33,964 bases of DNA from an uncultured Lutibacter sp. (GCA_947311835.1 CAMZLV010000160.1:1-33964); one strand, 5' to 3'; shown: positions 1 through 9,146, counted from the stretch's first letter. Made by a program: numbers and translations. Notes: generated from the letters alone by a model not told the origin.

Positions 1-731
1 CGCAACCACGATTTAATCTGATGAATTATGATGTGTAATTTCTTAAAATTCTTTCCATTTTCACTTTTAATTTGTGTAATATTATAGTGTTCTTTTAAAG
101 GTTCGTAACCTCTCCATTTATCAGTGAAAATTTTAGCAGAAGTGCTTATATGCTCTTCAAAAATTGGCGTTAAAGATTTGCAAGAATAATCATCAATAGA
201 CTTAATGTATACACGTTTTACTTGATGTTTTCCTGTTAATTCAACGGCTATGATTGCTTTTTTCTTTTTAGTATCATAACTTCTTCCTTGCTTTCCCTCT
301 TCTTTCCCTCCAACTGTAAATTCATCGACATGAACTAAATCTGATAAAGGATATTTTTTACTACTTTCCATTGATTTTCGCACTTTTTGCATAAAAAACC
401 AAGTAGAAGTCTGACTTATGCCATAGCGTTCTCCCAATTGAACGCTTGACAAACTTTTACTACTTGTTGTCATTTCAAAAACAATACAAAAGGCTTTTTG
501 TACTCCAAATTTAACCTTATGAAATAAGGTGTTTGCTGTTGAACTTTCTACATGATGACAAGAATAACAATGATATTTATAATCTTTTTTCATACATCCT
601 TTTGTACCTCCACATTTACTACAAATAAAGCCATCTTGCCATTTATATTTAGCCAAATAGGCTTTACATGCATCGTCATTTGGCAGTTCTTTTACAAAGT
701 TTAGTATATTTTTACCTTTAAATTGTTCCAT
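1..731 (-). CDS. IS1595-family (ISXO2-like) transposase, 3' end cut by window edge
   Basis: Not in the ORF track. Reading minus from ATG at 731: MEQFKGKNILNFVKELPNDDACKAYLAKYKWQDGFICSKCGGTKGCMKKDYKYHCYSCHHVESSTANTLFHKVKFGVQKAFCIVF...LVHVDEFTVGGKEEGKQGRSYDTKKKKAIIAVE... Zinc ribbon followed by an ISXO2-like DDE domain (VDEFTVGG). Confidence 0.88.
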   Translation of the reverse strand, partial: MEQFKGKNILNFVKELPNDDACKAYLAKYKWQDGFICSKCGGTKGCMKKDYKYHCYSCHHVESSTANTLFHKVKFGVQKAFCIVFEMTTSSKSLSSVQLGERYGISQTSTWFFMQKVRKSMESSKKYPLSDLVHVDEFTVGGKEEGKQGRSYDTKKKKAIIAVELTGKHQVKRVYIKSIDDYSCKSLTPIFEEHISTSAKIFTDKWRGYEPLKEHYNITQIKSENGKNFKKLHIIIHQIKSWL

Positions 732-768
732 ATCCTTAATTTTAAAGGGTAAATATACAGAATTTATA

Positions 769-1077
769 TTAATAAGTCAAAAAAACAATTCCAATTTTGT
801 CAAATGGAGCAATAATTTCAGAAGTTCTTAATTGTTTTTGTATTCCAGAGTATAGAAAACTGAAATCTGTTTTTGTATCAGGTTCTGTTCTTGAGTGTTT
901 ATCACTAAATGTTACTTTTGAATTTTTATATATGGTTAGGGCGCTTTTTATATTTGGATAATAGATGTATTTTTTACTTTCATAATTACCCAAAGAATTA
1001 TGAAAGTAATAATATGAAATGTATTGTTGTAAAAAAGGACTGTTAGGTTTTTTTGTGATAAATTCTTCTCGTTTCAT
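769..1077 (-). pseudogene. N-terminal fragment of an AraC-family-type regulator, truncated at its 3' end by the adjacent IS1595-type element
   Basis: 102 aa starting MKREEFITKKPNSPFLQQYISYYYFHNS, resembling AraC sensor N-termini. It stops abruptly after ...FDKIGIVF-LTY* next to the transposase; no HTH domain. Confidence 0.5.
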
Positions 1078-1127
1078 TTATGTTTGTCTTAATTGCTGCA
1101 ACATCTTTTTTTATAAGTTATACCATT

Positions 1128-1652
1128 TTAAATTAATAATGTCGCGTTAAAAGCATTTAAATAATGATGATTACTCGTTATAGACTTTATGATTTTTTTA
1201 TCCATTAGATTAACTGTTTCATATAACCAATTTTTCAAGTTTTTCATATCTTCAAATCGTTGATTTTTATACCTATTTTTTATGTATTGCCAAACCTGTT
1301 CACAAGGATTTAGTTCAGGAGCATATGGTGGAATTCTCAATAAGAAAATATTATCAGGTACTTCTATATTTTTAGTTGAATGAAAACCTGCATTGTCAAT
1401 AACAACAATTTTATATTCTTTTGGTTTATATTGAGAGAAGTGGTATAAATACGATTCAAATATTTTAGTATCTACACCGTTTATTTCCCAAACAAAACTG
1501 TTGCCATTAATTGGTGAATAACTTCCATAAAGGTAGGTTGTTTTAAATTTATGTTGATAATTCACAATTGGTTTTACACCTTTAGCAGTTAAACATTTTC
1601 CTAAATGCGTCATTAATCCAAACCTTGATTCGTCTTGAAAATATAAATTCAC
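1128..1652 (-). CDS. IS630 transposase, C-terminal DDE half (out of frame with the N-terminal half)
   Basis: MNLYFQDESRFGLMTHLGK...VVIDNAGFHSTKNIEVPDNIFLLRIPPYAPELNPCEQVWQYIKNRYKNQRF is the typical IS630 DDE domain. The frame is open upstream of the ATG as LPNTLNQIRLSLNKDKYNDV. Confidence 0.88.
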   Translation of the reverse strand: MNLYFQDESRFGLMTHLGKCLTAKGVKPIVNYQHKFKTTYLYGSYSPINGNSFVWEINGVDTKIFESYLYHFSQYKPKEYKIVVIDNAGFHSTKNIEVPDNIFLLRIPPYAPELNPCEQVWQYIKNRYKNQRFEDMKNLKNWLYETVNLMDKKIIKSITSNHHYLNAFNATLLI

Positions 1653-1701
1653 ATCGTTATACTTATCTTTATTTAGACTTAATCTAATCTGATTTAGCGT
1701 A

Positions 1702-2196
1702 TTAGGGAGTTTTTAAAAAAGCATTTACTGCTTTATCATCTTTTTTATAATGAGATTTTCTAGGTGATTTGAGTTTGGTTTTAAAATGCTTAATTAAATG
1801 GTATCTCAACAAATGATAATTGATTGAAACACCATATTCTGATTTCACCCAATCCACAGCATCCCAATATCCTAAAAATGGATTCTCACTTGAGTTGACT
1901 CGTTTTGATAAACCATCATGGATATCAGAAGTAATAATTCTTGACTTCAATTTTTTAGGAGCATCAGATAAAAGTTCTTGAATTCCTCCTTTTTGATATT
2001 TAATACTCCAACGTTCCTGAGTTCTTGTTGTTATGCCTAAATATTTAGCAAGTTCAACTCGAGTTTTAAAACGTTTTTCTTGTAATTCAATCAACCAAAT
2101 TATTCGCTTTTCAAATTTAAAAAAAGTTTGTTGTTTGCGTAGTGATTTGAGAGTTAAAATATCTTCTTTTATTATAAATTCTTTAGGTTTTGCCAT
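1702..2196 (-). CDS. IS630 transposase, N-terminal helix-turn-helix half
   Basis: ...KTRVELAKYLGITTRTQERWSIKYQKGGIQELLSDAPKKLKSRI...SEYGVSINYHLLRYHLIKHFKTKLKSPRKSHYKKD, typical IS630 HTH plus linker. Confidence 0.85.
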   Translation of the reverse strand: MAKPKEFIIKEDILTLKSLRKQQTFFKFEKRIIWLIELQEKRFKTRVELAKYLGITTRTQERWSIKYQKGGIQELLSDAPKKLKSRIITSDIHDGLSKRVNSSENPFLGYWDAVDWVKSEYGVSINYHLLRYHLIKHFKTKLKSPRKSHYKKDDKAVNAFLKTP

Positions 2197-2249
2197 ACGT
2201 AAAGATACAATAAAATAACGACTTTACCTATTTAAATTGGTGTTACTTA

Positions 2250-3248
2250 CTTGTACTAACAACAACTGCACAAACAATTCATACTGTTGACAATCGCTCT
2301 CAGTCAGGAGCAATGTTTACCAACATTCAAAACGCTATTGATGCTGCTACATCAGGTGATATTATTCAAATACATCCATCAGCAACTACTTATAGCAATA
2401 TAACTATTAACAAAACCCTTACTCTTGTTGGCTTAGGACACGATCCTATTACAAATAATCAAGGTTTAACAGCAACACTTTCTACCATATACTTTACAGA
2501 CAACGCAACCAATAGTGAGATAAAAGGACTAACTATTGGAAGTATAGGAAAAAATGGAACAATCACTAACTTAGATAACATTCATATAATCCATAATAAA
2601 ATATTTAGCATTAGCATAACTCAAGCCAATGGTCTTGCTGATAACTGGATAATTGAAGGGAATTATATTTACAATCAAAATACTTGCGTACAAACAACAT
2701 CTGACGGATGGCTCATAAAAAACAATTTTATGTTAGGAGGCGTTTCAAACTTAAATGTAACAAACTTAGTAACGAATAACATTTTTTTTAGTACTAATAA
2801 TACTATCGACAACTTTTTTTTGACTTGTACAAATACCGTAATTTCAAATAATATTTTTGTAACCAATGGCAATATGACTGAGTTTGGCATAAGCAATAGC
2901 ACAAACTTAGATTTCAGAAACAATCTTACTTATAGTTACGCAGGAAATACAATTGTTACACTTCCAGGAACTAATAACTTAGACAACACCAACCCAATGT
3001 TTGTAAATACACCTTCTGGTACAGAGCACGAGTTTTATAATAATGACTATCATTTATCAAACTCTTCTTTAGGAGTAAATTACGGTACAGACGGCACCAA
3101 CATTGGAATCTTTGGAAATAATTTTTTGTTTGATATGCAAGGAAGACCTGATTTAATGCCTTATCCTACTGATATTACTATCAACAACAATGTCATTGCT
3201 CCTGGACAAAATTTAAATGTTAATTTTTCAGCAATACAAAAACAATAA
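2250..3248 (+). pseudogene. Parallel beta-helix (pectate-lyase-like fold) secreted protein, 5' end displaced by IS630
   Basis: The frame is open upstream of the listed ATG (2313): LVLTTTAQTIHTVDNRSQSGAMFTNIQNAIDAATSGDIIQIHPSATTYSNITINKTLTLVG. This is the end of a signal peptide followed by a beta-helix N-terminus; N-rich repeats follow. Confidence 0.7.
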
Positions 3249-3259
3249 ATAACATCACG

Positions 3260-4279
3260 ATGAAAAATATAATCATATTTATAAGTTGTGTTAGTTTTTT
3301 TCTTTCAGGATTTAGTCAAATTACAAGTGCTGAATATTATTTTGATACTGATAATTTGGGAGTAGGAAATCAAAATGCACTAACAGTCACTTCTGGAAAC
3401 AGTATAGATGAAAACTTTAGCATTCCTACAACTGGATTACAAGATGGTTTACATGTGCTTCATATTCGAGTAAAAGGAACGAATAACGTTTGGAGTTTAT
3501 ATAAACGAGCCTATTTTTATGTACAAACTCCAACTACTAATTATACTGCAAAAAATATTGTAGCAGCCGAATATTACTTTGATACTGATAATTTAGGAGT
3601 AGGTAACCAAAATGCACTTACTATTTCATCAAGTATGGCAATTAACGAAAATTTTAGCATTCCTACAACTGGCTTACTTGACGGTTTGCATACAATTCAG
3701 ATTCGCGTAAAAGATGATGATAATACGTGGAGTTTGTATAAACGAGCCTATTTTTATGTACACTCTTCAAATTCTAACATGTCGCCAACTCCTATTGTTG
3801 CTGCTGAATACTTTATAGGAAACAATTCAGGTGACGATCCTGGAACTGGAAATGCAAATTCGCTTACAGTAACTCAAGGGATGACTCTTAATGAAACCTT
3901 TACTATCCCTATTCCAACTACGCTTACCAATGGAGATTATTATTTGCACATACGAGTACAGGATCAAAATGGAACTTGGTCGTTATATAAAAGAGCCCTT
4001 TTTACTGTTGACAATACAGTTTCTGTTGATGAGTTTAATTCCGATGTGTTTTCTGTTTATCCAAATCCATCAAATGACAAAATATTTGTAGATTTTAAAC
4101 AAAAAAGTGACTATATCATTACACTATTTGATAGTACAGGAAAAGAATTATTTTCAATAAATGAATTAAAACTTCATAATCAAATTGATTTATCTATCTT
4201 CAATACTGGTCTTTATTTCTTGAAGATAAAGGAAATAGCAACCAATAAAGTTCAAAATTTCAAAATCTTAAAAAATTAG
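3260..4279 (+). CDS. Secreted three-repeat protein with C-terminal T9SS type A sorting domain
   Basis: Signal peptide MKNIIIFISCVSFFLSGFSQ; three copies of AEYYFDTDNLGVGNQNALTV...ENFSIPTTGL.DGLH...IRVK....WSLYKRAYFYV; C-terminus VYPNPSNDKIFVDF...TGLYFLKI...KVQNFKILKN. Confidence 0.87.
   Translation: MKNIIIFISCVSFFLSGFSQITSAEYYFDTDNLGVGNQNALTVTSGNSIDENFSIPTTGLQDGLHVLHIRVKGTNNVWSLYKRAYFYVQTPTTNYTAKNIVAAEYYFDTDNLGVGNQNALTISSSMAINENFSIPTTGLLDGLHTIQIRVKDDDNTWSLYKRAYFYVHSSNSNMSPTPIVAAEYFIGNNSGDDPGTGNANSLTVTQGMTLNETFTIPIPTTLTNGDYYLHIRVQDQNGTWSLYKRALFTVDNTVSVDEFNSDVFSVYPNPSNDKIFVDFKQKSDYIITLFDSTGKELFSINELKLHNQIDLSIFNTGLYFLKIKEIATNKVQNFKILKN
3329..4009 (+). repeat. Three tandem ~65-aa in-gene repeats (units start at about 3329, 3566 and 3803)
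   Basis: The first two units are near-identical at protein level and similar at DNA level (gaatattattttgatactgataatttgggagtagg / gaatattactttgatactgataatttaggagtagg). Confidence 0.85.
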
Positions 4280-4302
4280 CAAAACTCTAAAAGGCATTTG
4301 AT

Positions 4303-4340
4303 AACAAACGAGATTGTAATTAATCTCGTTTGTTTTTTTA
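4303..4340 (+). terminator. Rho-independent terminator after the T9SS gene
   Basis: AACAAACGAGATT-gtaatt-AATCTCGTTTGTTTTTTT hairpin plus T-tract. Confidence 0.75.
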
Positions 4341-4421
4341 AAAAAACAGAAACACTTATGAATGGGAAATTTTTACCTAAAATAAATCATAAATCATTCT
4401 TTAAAATTAAAATTTCTATTT

Positions 4422-4429
4422 TACCTTTG
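4422..4429 (+). promoter_or_regulatory. Candidate Bacteroidota -7 element (TAnnTTTG) ahead of the TPP riboswitch
   Basis: TACCTTTG at 4422-4429 directly upstream of the riboswitch. Confidence 0.55.
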
Positions 4430-4439
4430 CAGCGTTCTC

Positions 4440-4515
4440 AAAAAAGGGGTGCTTAACGGCTGAGATCATACCCATTGAACCTAGAACAGGTAATGCTGTT
4501 TAGGAAAGACGAAAA
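4440..4515 (+). ncRNA. TPP (thiamin pyrophosphate) riboswitch, THI element
   Basis: GGGGTGCTTAACGGCTGAGATCATACCCATTGAACCTAGAACAGGTAATGCTGTTTAGGAAAGA carries the conserved CTGAGA...ACCC..TGAACCT.....GGTAATGC..G motifs. Confidence 0.93.
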
Positions 4516-4661
4516 TCGTCAATTAAAAATGTGAGTTCTATAACGCATGTTACCTTGAGCGCAGTCAAAAAGTCTCATCATAAATGGAACTTCATTAATT
4601 ATTTTAATTTTTAACCAAAAGAATAATTACCTCTTTTTATTCGATTTTAAATGTAATCGTA

Positions 4662-6797
4662 ATGAAAAATTTATTCGCTTTTTTAAGCCTTTTTGTACTA
4701 ACAGTCAGTATGTTTTCTCAAGAAAAACAACAAGATTCAATCAAAATCAACAACCTAGACGAAGTGCTTGTAAAAGCCGTTCGTGTAAATTCTGAATCGC
4801 CAGTAACACACTCTAATTTATCAAAAAAAGAAATCTCTAAACGAAATTTAGGTCAAGATATCCCTATTTTGATGAATTATATGCCCAACGTTGTAACCAC
4901 TTCTGATGCAGGTGCAGGCGTTGGCTACACAGGAATAAGAGTACGAGGAAGTGATGCAACTCGTGTAAATGTAACCATTAACGGAATACCTTATAATGAT
5001 GCAGAATCTATGGGAACTTATTGGGTTGATTTACCTGATTTCTCTTCGTCTACTGAAAGTTTACAACTACAAAGAGGTGTTGGTACATCAACCAATGGCG
5101 CTGGAGCATTTGGTGCTAGTTTAAACTTATTGACAGATGCTATTGCCCAAAAATCTTCAGCAACATTGAGCAGTTCTATTGGCTCGTATAATACTTTTAA
5201 AAACACACTAAAATTTACTACAGGAAAACTGAACGAGCATTTTGAGGTTGCAGGAAGACTGTCTAAAATCACATCTGATGGTTATATTGACAGAGCTTCT
5301 TCTGACTTAAAATCATACTTTTTACAAGGTTCTTATGTTGATGATAACACGCTAATTAAAGCACTAGCATTTGGCGGTTTTGAAGAAACTTATCAAGCAT
5401 GGTATGGTGTTACTGCTACTCAATTAGAAGAAAACAGAAGACAAAACCCTTATACATATGACAATGAAGTTGACCATTATAATCAAGACCATTATCAATT
5501 GCATTGGAATCAAAAACTAAATAACAATTGGTCTTCAACCATTGCTATTCATTATACCTATGGTCGTGGATATTACGAGCAATTTAAAGAAAATGAAGAT
5601 TTTTCTGATTATGGGTTAGCTGAAATTACTATTGGAGCAGAAACCATAAACACAACTGATTTAATCAGAAGAAAATGGTTGGAAAACGACTTTTACGGTA
5701 CTACTTTTTCATTAAATTACTCTAATAACGATGATTTTAATTTAACATTTGGAGGTGCTTGGAATTATTATGAAGGTTCTCATTTTGGCGAAATTATTTG
5801 GGCTCAATATGCTAGTGACAGCCAAATAAGGCAACGTTATTACGATAATTTTGGTCATAAGTCTGACTTTAATGTTTATTCAAAAGCAAAATATCAAGTG
5901 AATGACGAACTAAATTTATTTGCTGATTTACAAATAAGAAATATCAACTATAACGCTACAAGTGTTGATTTTGCAGAAGTTGATGATTCTTTTTCGTTTT
6001 TTAATCCGAAAGCAGGAGTAACTTATAAATTGAATAACAAAAACAATTTATATCTTTCTTATGCGCGTGCAAATAGAGAACCGAATAGAACTGATTATGA
6101 AAATGGAAACCCGAAACCTGAAACATTAAACGATTTTGAATTAGGTTGGAGATTAAAAAATTCAAAATCGAATATCAATACCAACTTGTATTATATGCGC
6201 TACAAAGATCAATTGGTTTTAACTGGCGCAATTGATAATACAGGCGCTCCTATTAGAGCAAATGTTGGCGATAGTTATCGTTTAGGTTTAGAAATTGACG
6301 CTAAATTTAAACTATCAAATCAACTGAGTATTCAACCAAACATAGCTATCAGTGATAATAAAAATATCAAATATTCAAGTAGTTGGGATGGTGAAATAGT
6401 TAATCTTGGAGATACTAATATTGCTTTTTCTCCAAATTTAGTTTTTGGAAATATTTTAGAATATCATCCAAAAGAAAATTTACAGATTGACTTATTGTCA
6501 AAATATGTAGGAGAACAATTTATGGCTAATATAGACAATCAAAATTCTAAATTAGACGCTTATTTTGTGAATGATTTTAATATTAATTATGAAATAAAAT
6601 CAGCTAAAATCGCAAAAACTGTAGTGTTAAGTCTTTTGATTAATAATATTTTTGATACCGAATACGTATCTAATGGATATTACTACACGTATGATGACAC
6701 TTGGTCGGTTGCAGGGCAAACTACTACTTTAGATGGTGCAGGATATTACCCTCAAGCTACACGAAATTTTTTAGTTGGTGCAACTCTTAAATTTTAG
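4662..6797 (+). CDS. TonB-dependent outer membrane receptor, probably for thiamin or a thiamin precursor
   Basis: Signal peptide, plug domain (NVVTTSDAGAGVGYTGIRVRGSDATRVNVTINGIPYND), C-terminal beta-barrel ending ATLKF; TPP riboswitch in its leader. Confidence 0.9.
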   Translation: MKNLFAFLSLFVLTVSMFSQEKQQDSIKINNLDEVLVKAVRVNSESPVTHSNLSKKEISKRNLGQDIPILMNYMPNVVTTSDAGAGVGYTGIRVRGSDATRVNVTINGIPYNDAESMGTYWVDLPDFSSSTESLQLQRGVGTSTNGAGAFGASLNLLTDAIAQKSSATLSSSIGSYNTFKNTLKFTTGKLNEHFEVAGRLSKITSDGYIDRASSDLKSYFLQGSYVDDNTLIKALAFGGFEETYQAWYGVTATQLEENRRQNPYTYDNEVDHYNQDHYQLHWNQKLNNNWSSTIAIHYTYGRGYYEQFKENEDFSDYGLAEITIGAETINTTDLIRRKWLENDFYGTTFSLNYSNNDDFNLTFGGAWNYYEGSHFGEIIWAQYASDSQIRQRYYDNFGHKSDFNVYSKAKYQVNDELNLFADLQIRNINYNATSVDFAEVDDSFSFFNPKAGVTYKLNNKNNLYLSYARANREPNRTDYENGNPKPETLNDFELGWRLKNSKSNINTNLYYMRYKDQLVLTGAIDNTGAPIRANVGDSYRLGLEIDAKFKLSNQLSIQPNIAISDNKNIKYSSSWDGEIVNLGDTNIAFSPNLVFGNILEYHPKENLQIDLLSKYVGEQFMANIDNQNSKLDAYFVNDFNINYEIKSAKIAKTVVLSLLINNIFDTEYVSNGYYYTYDDTWSVAGQTTTLDGAGYYPQATRNFLVGATLKF

Positions 6798-6830
6798 ATT
6801 TGTATTAAACCAATTTAACAATTATTATTT

Positions 6831-6874
6831 AAAACGAAAAAAACCTTTATTTTTAAAGGTTTTTTTCGTTTTAA
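6831..6874. terminator. Bidirectional rho-independent terminator
   Basis: AAAACGAAAAAAACCTTTatttttAAAGGTTTTTTTCGTTTT between convergent genes. Confidence 0.8.
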
Positions 6875-6875
6875 A

Positions 6876-7349
6876 TTACTTTTTAGCCAATATCCGCTTA
6901 ATTCTTTCTTCAAATGTTTGTGCTTCTACAGGCAAACAAATTTGATCAAATAATTTCATAAATTCATTAGAATGTTGTGTTGATCTCATTGTTTTCATAT
7001 CTATATGAATAAATTTAGACCACATTACTGATTTTAATTGTGTTTTTGATTCATTATACATTCTAAATTCAACCAAAGTACTTAGTCCTGTAACTTTAAT
7101 TATTTGTGATTGAATTACTACCGTTTCGTTAGTAGCTGCAGGTTTTAGATAAATTATTTGATTAGAACCTGTAACCCATCCCACTTTTTGGGTACGCGCT
7201 ATTTTAAAATAATCAAAATCGTAATTTTCGATCAATTGATCTTCTCTTACATTAATAAAATAATCAATATATTTAGAGTTATTTAGATGATTATACGGAT
7301 CACAATCTTGAAATCTAACCTTTATTTTACCTTCTATTACTTTATTCAT
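6876..7349 (-). CDS. Acyl-CoA thioesterase (4HBT/YbgC-FadM-like hotdog fold)
   Basis: VIEGKIKVRFQDCDPYNHLNNSKYIDYFINVREDQL, typical 4HBT N-terminus. Confidence 0.82.
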   Translation of the reverse strand: MNKVIEGKIKVRFQDCDPYNHLNNSKYIDYFINVREDQLIENYDFDYFKIARTQKVGWVTGSNQIIYLKPAATNETVVIQSQIIKVTGLSTLVEFRMYNESKTQLKSVMWSKFIHIDMKTMRSTQHSNEFMKLFDQICLPVEAQTFEERIKRILAKK

Positions 7350-7427
7350 TCACTTTTATATTTGCGTTTTATAAAACGGATTAATAATAAGAAATCCATT
7401 AAAATTAATTAATGGATTTCTTAGATA

Positions 7428-7646
7428 TTACTCTTTATAATTAACTTTACAAGTACTTTTTCCTGTTAATGAATAACAAGGACAACTTCCTGTAAGTGCC
7501 GTAAGTAGCATTATAAATGCGACTGCCCAAAGGACATAACCTTGCCATGGCTCAGCAGAAAAATCTCCAGTATATGCAAAATATGTTGCTATTAAAGCTA
7601 CTATAATACGAACAAGTTTATCTATTGTTCCAACGTTTTTTTTCAT
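7428..7646 (-). CDS. DUF2892 (YgaP-like transmembrane domain) protein
   Basis: MKKNVGTIDKLVRIIVALIATYFAY...VLWAVAFIMLLTALTGSCPCYSLTGKSTC. Confidence 0.88.
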   Translation of the reverse strand: MKKNVGTIDKLVRIIVALIATYFAYTGDFSAEPWQGYVLWAVAFIMLLTALTGSCPCYSLTGKSTCKVNYKE

Positions 7647-7659
7647 AATTTACTACGGT

Positions 7660-8088
7660 TTATTTTGATATTTCCTTTCCAGATGCTTGCCAATTCATAA
7701 AACCACCTTTTAAGTCATAAACTTTTTTAAATCCTGCTGCTTTTAATTTTTGTGCTGCTCTACCACTTCTTCCGCCGCTTTTACAGTAAACATATACTGC
7801 TTCATCTTTATTTAATTTTGACATTTGGTCTACAAAATTAGCATCAAAAAAGTTGATGTTCTTTGCGTGTTTAATATGACCTTGACCATATTCTTGAGGT
7901 GTTCTTACGTCAACTAATTGAACCGAAGAATCAACCTTGTCTAAGTCATTTGGCTGTATCAACGAAATTGTTTTTTGAACCTGTTCTTGATTGTTTTTCG
8001 CTGTTACTTTTTTGTCTTTTTGTTGTCCGTTACAACTTGCAAATGATATTGCAATGACTAATACTAAAATAAATTTAATTGTTTTCAT
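7660..8088 (-). CDS. Rhodanese-like domain lipoprotein
   Basis: Lipobox ISFASC; VQLVDVRTPQEYGQGHIKHAKNINFFD and active-site loop VYVYCKSGGRSGRAAQKLKAAGFKKVYDLKGGFMNW. Confidence 0.9.
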   Translation of the reverse strand: MKTIKFILVLVIAISFASCNGQQKDKKVTAKNNQEQVQKTISLIQPNDLDKVDSSVQLVDVRTPQEYGQGHIKHAKNINFFDANFVDQMSKLNKDEAVYVYCKSGGRSGRAAQKLKAAGFKKVYDLKGGFMNWQASGKEISK

Positions 8089-8105
8089 TTGTTATATATT
8101 TATGT

Positions 8106-9128
8106 TTAAAATAATTCTCCTTGAATTTTTCCTTTGATTTTACCAAGATGTTTGTATGCTAAATCTGTTACTTCTCTTCCTCTTGGTGTTCGCATTATAA
8201 AGCCTTGTTGTATTAAAAATGGTTCGTACACTTCTTCAATAGTTTCAGCGTTTTCACTAACTGCAGTTGCGAGTGTACTAATTCCAACAGGACCTCCTTT
8301 AAACTTATCAATAATGGTTGTTAAAATTTTATTATCCATTTCGTCTAAACCATGCGCGTCCACATTAAGAGCTTCTAAGGCGTATTTAGAAATTTCTATA
8401 GTTATTGTACCATTTCCTTTTATTTGTGCAAAATCACGCACTCTACGCAATAAAGCATTTGCTATCCTTGGTGTACCTCTACTTCTTCCTGCAATTTCTA
8501 TTGCTGCTTCCATAGAAATTGGTACTCCTAAAATAATGGCACTACGCTGCACAATGGTTGTGAGTAATTCTGTTTTATAATATTGTAATCGACTACTAAT
8601 ACCAAAACGTGCACGCATTGGTGCGGTTAACAATCCTGATCGTGTTGTGGCACCAACGAGTGTAAAAGGTTCTAAATCTATTTGAACAGAACGTGCATTT
8701 GGTCCAGACTCTATCATGATATCAATACGATAATCTTCCATTGCAGAATATAAATATTCTTCTACAATAGGACTCAATCGGTGTATTTCATCAATAAACA
8801 AAACGTCACGTTCACTTAAATTAGTCAATAATCCTGCTAAATCTCCAGGCTTATCTAATACAGGACCTGAAGTGATTTTTATACCAACTTCTAATTCTGA
8901 TGCTAATATATGTGCAAGTGTTGTTTTTCCTAATCCTGGAGGACCATGAAAAAGAGTATGATCAAGCGCTTCTCCACGTTGATTTGCAGCTTGAACGAAA
9001 ATTTTTAGATTCTCTAAAACTTGATCTTGTCCTGTAAAATCTTCAAACGATAGCGGTCGTAATTTTTTTTCAACTTCAAACTCATCAACTGAGAAATTGT
9101 TTTTTTCTGGATTTAAATTTTCATTCAT
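8106..9128 (-). CDS. ruvB: Holliday junction branch migration DNA helicase RuvB
   Basis: [26 protein letters not shown]...[16 protein letters not shown]...[26 protein letters not shown]...[18 protein letters not shown]. Confidence 0.98.
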   Translation of the reverse strand: MNENLNPEKNNFSVDEFEVEKKLRPLSFEDFTGQDQVLENLKIFVQAANQRGEALDHTLFHGPPGLGKTTLAHILASELEVGIKITSGPVLDKPGDLAGLLTNLSERDVLFIDEIHRLSPIVEEYLYSAMEDYRIDIMIESGPNARSVQIDLEPFTLVGATTRSGLLTAPMRARFGISSRLQYYKTELLTTIVQRSAIILGVPISMEAAIEIAGRSRGTPRIANALLRRVRDFAQIKGNGTITIEISKYALEALNVDAHGLDEMDNKILTTIIDKFKGGPVGISTLATAVSENAETIEEVYEPFLIQQGFIMRTPRGREVTDLAYKHLGKIKGKIQGELF

Positions 9129-9146
9129 CTTAAAAACAAAGATACT

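Larger units (their letters stand above)
1116..2247 (-). mobile_element. IS630-family insertion sequence, about 1.13 kb
   Basis: Near-perfect inverted ends: 1114-1133 TAAGTTATACCATTTTAAAT versus reverse complement of 2230-2249 TAAGTAACACCAATTTAAAT (17/20 identical). TA dinucleotides at 1114-1115 and 2248-2249 fit the IS630 TA target duplication. Two transposase ORFs lie inside. Confidence 0.85.

Noticed and set aside
3329-4009. CRISPR-like periodic repeat
   Set aside because: Repeats are ~240 bp, in frame and within a protein-coding gene; no short direct-repeat/spacer array is visible anywhere in the window.
5018-5272. 84-aa minus ORF inside the TonB receptor
   Set aside because: Antisense to a clear TBDR plug/barrel region.
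8134-8580. 148-aa plus-strand ORF opposite ruvB
   Set aside because: Antisense to an unambiguous ruvB coding sequence.
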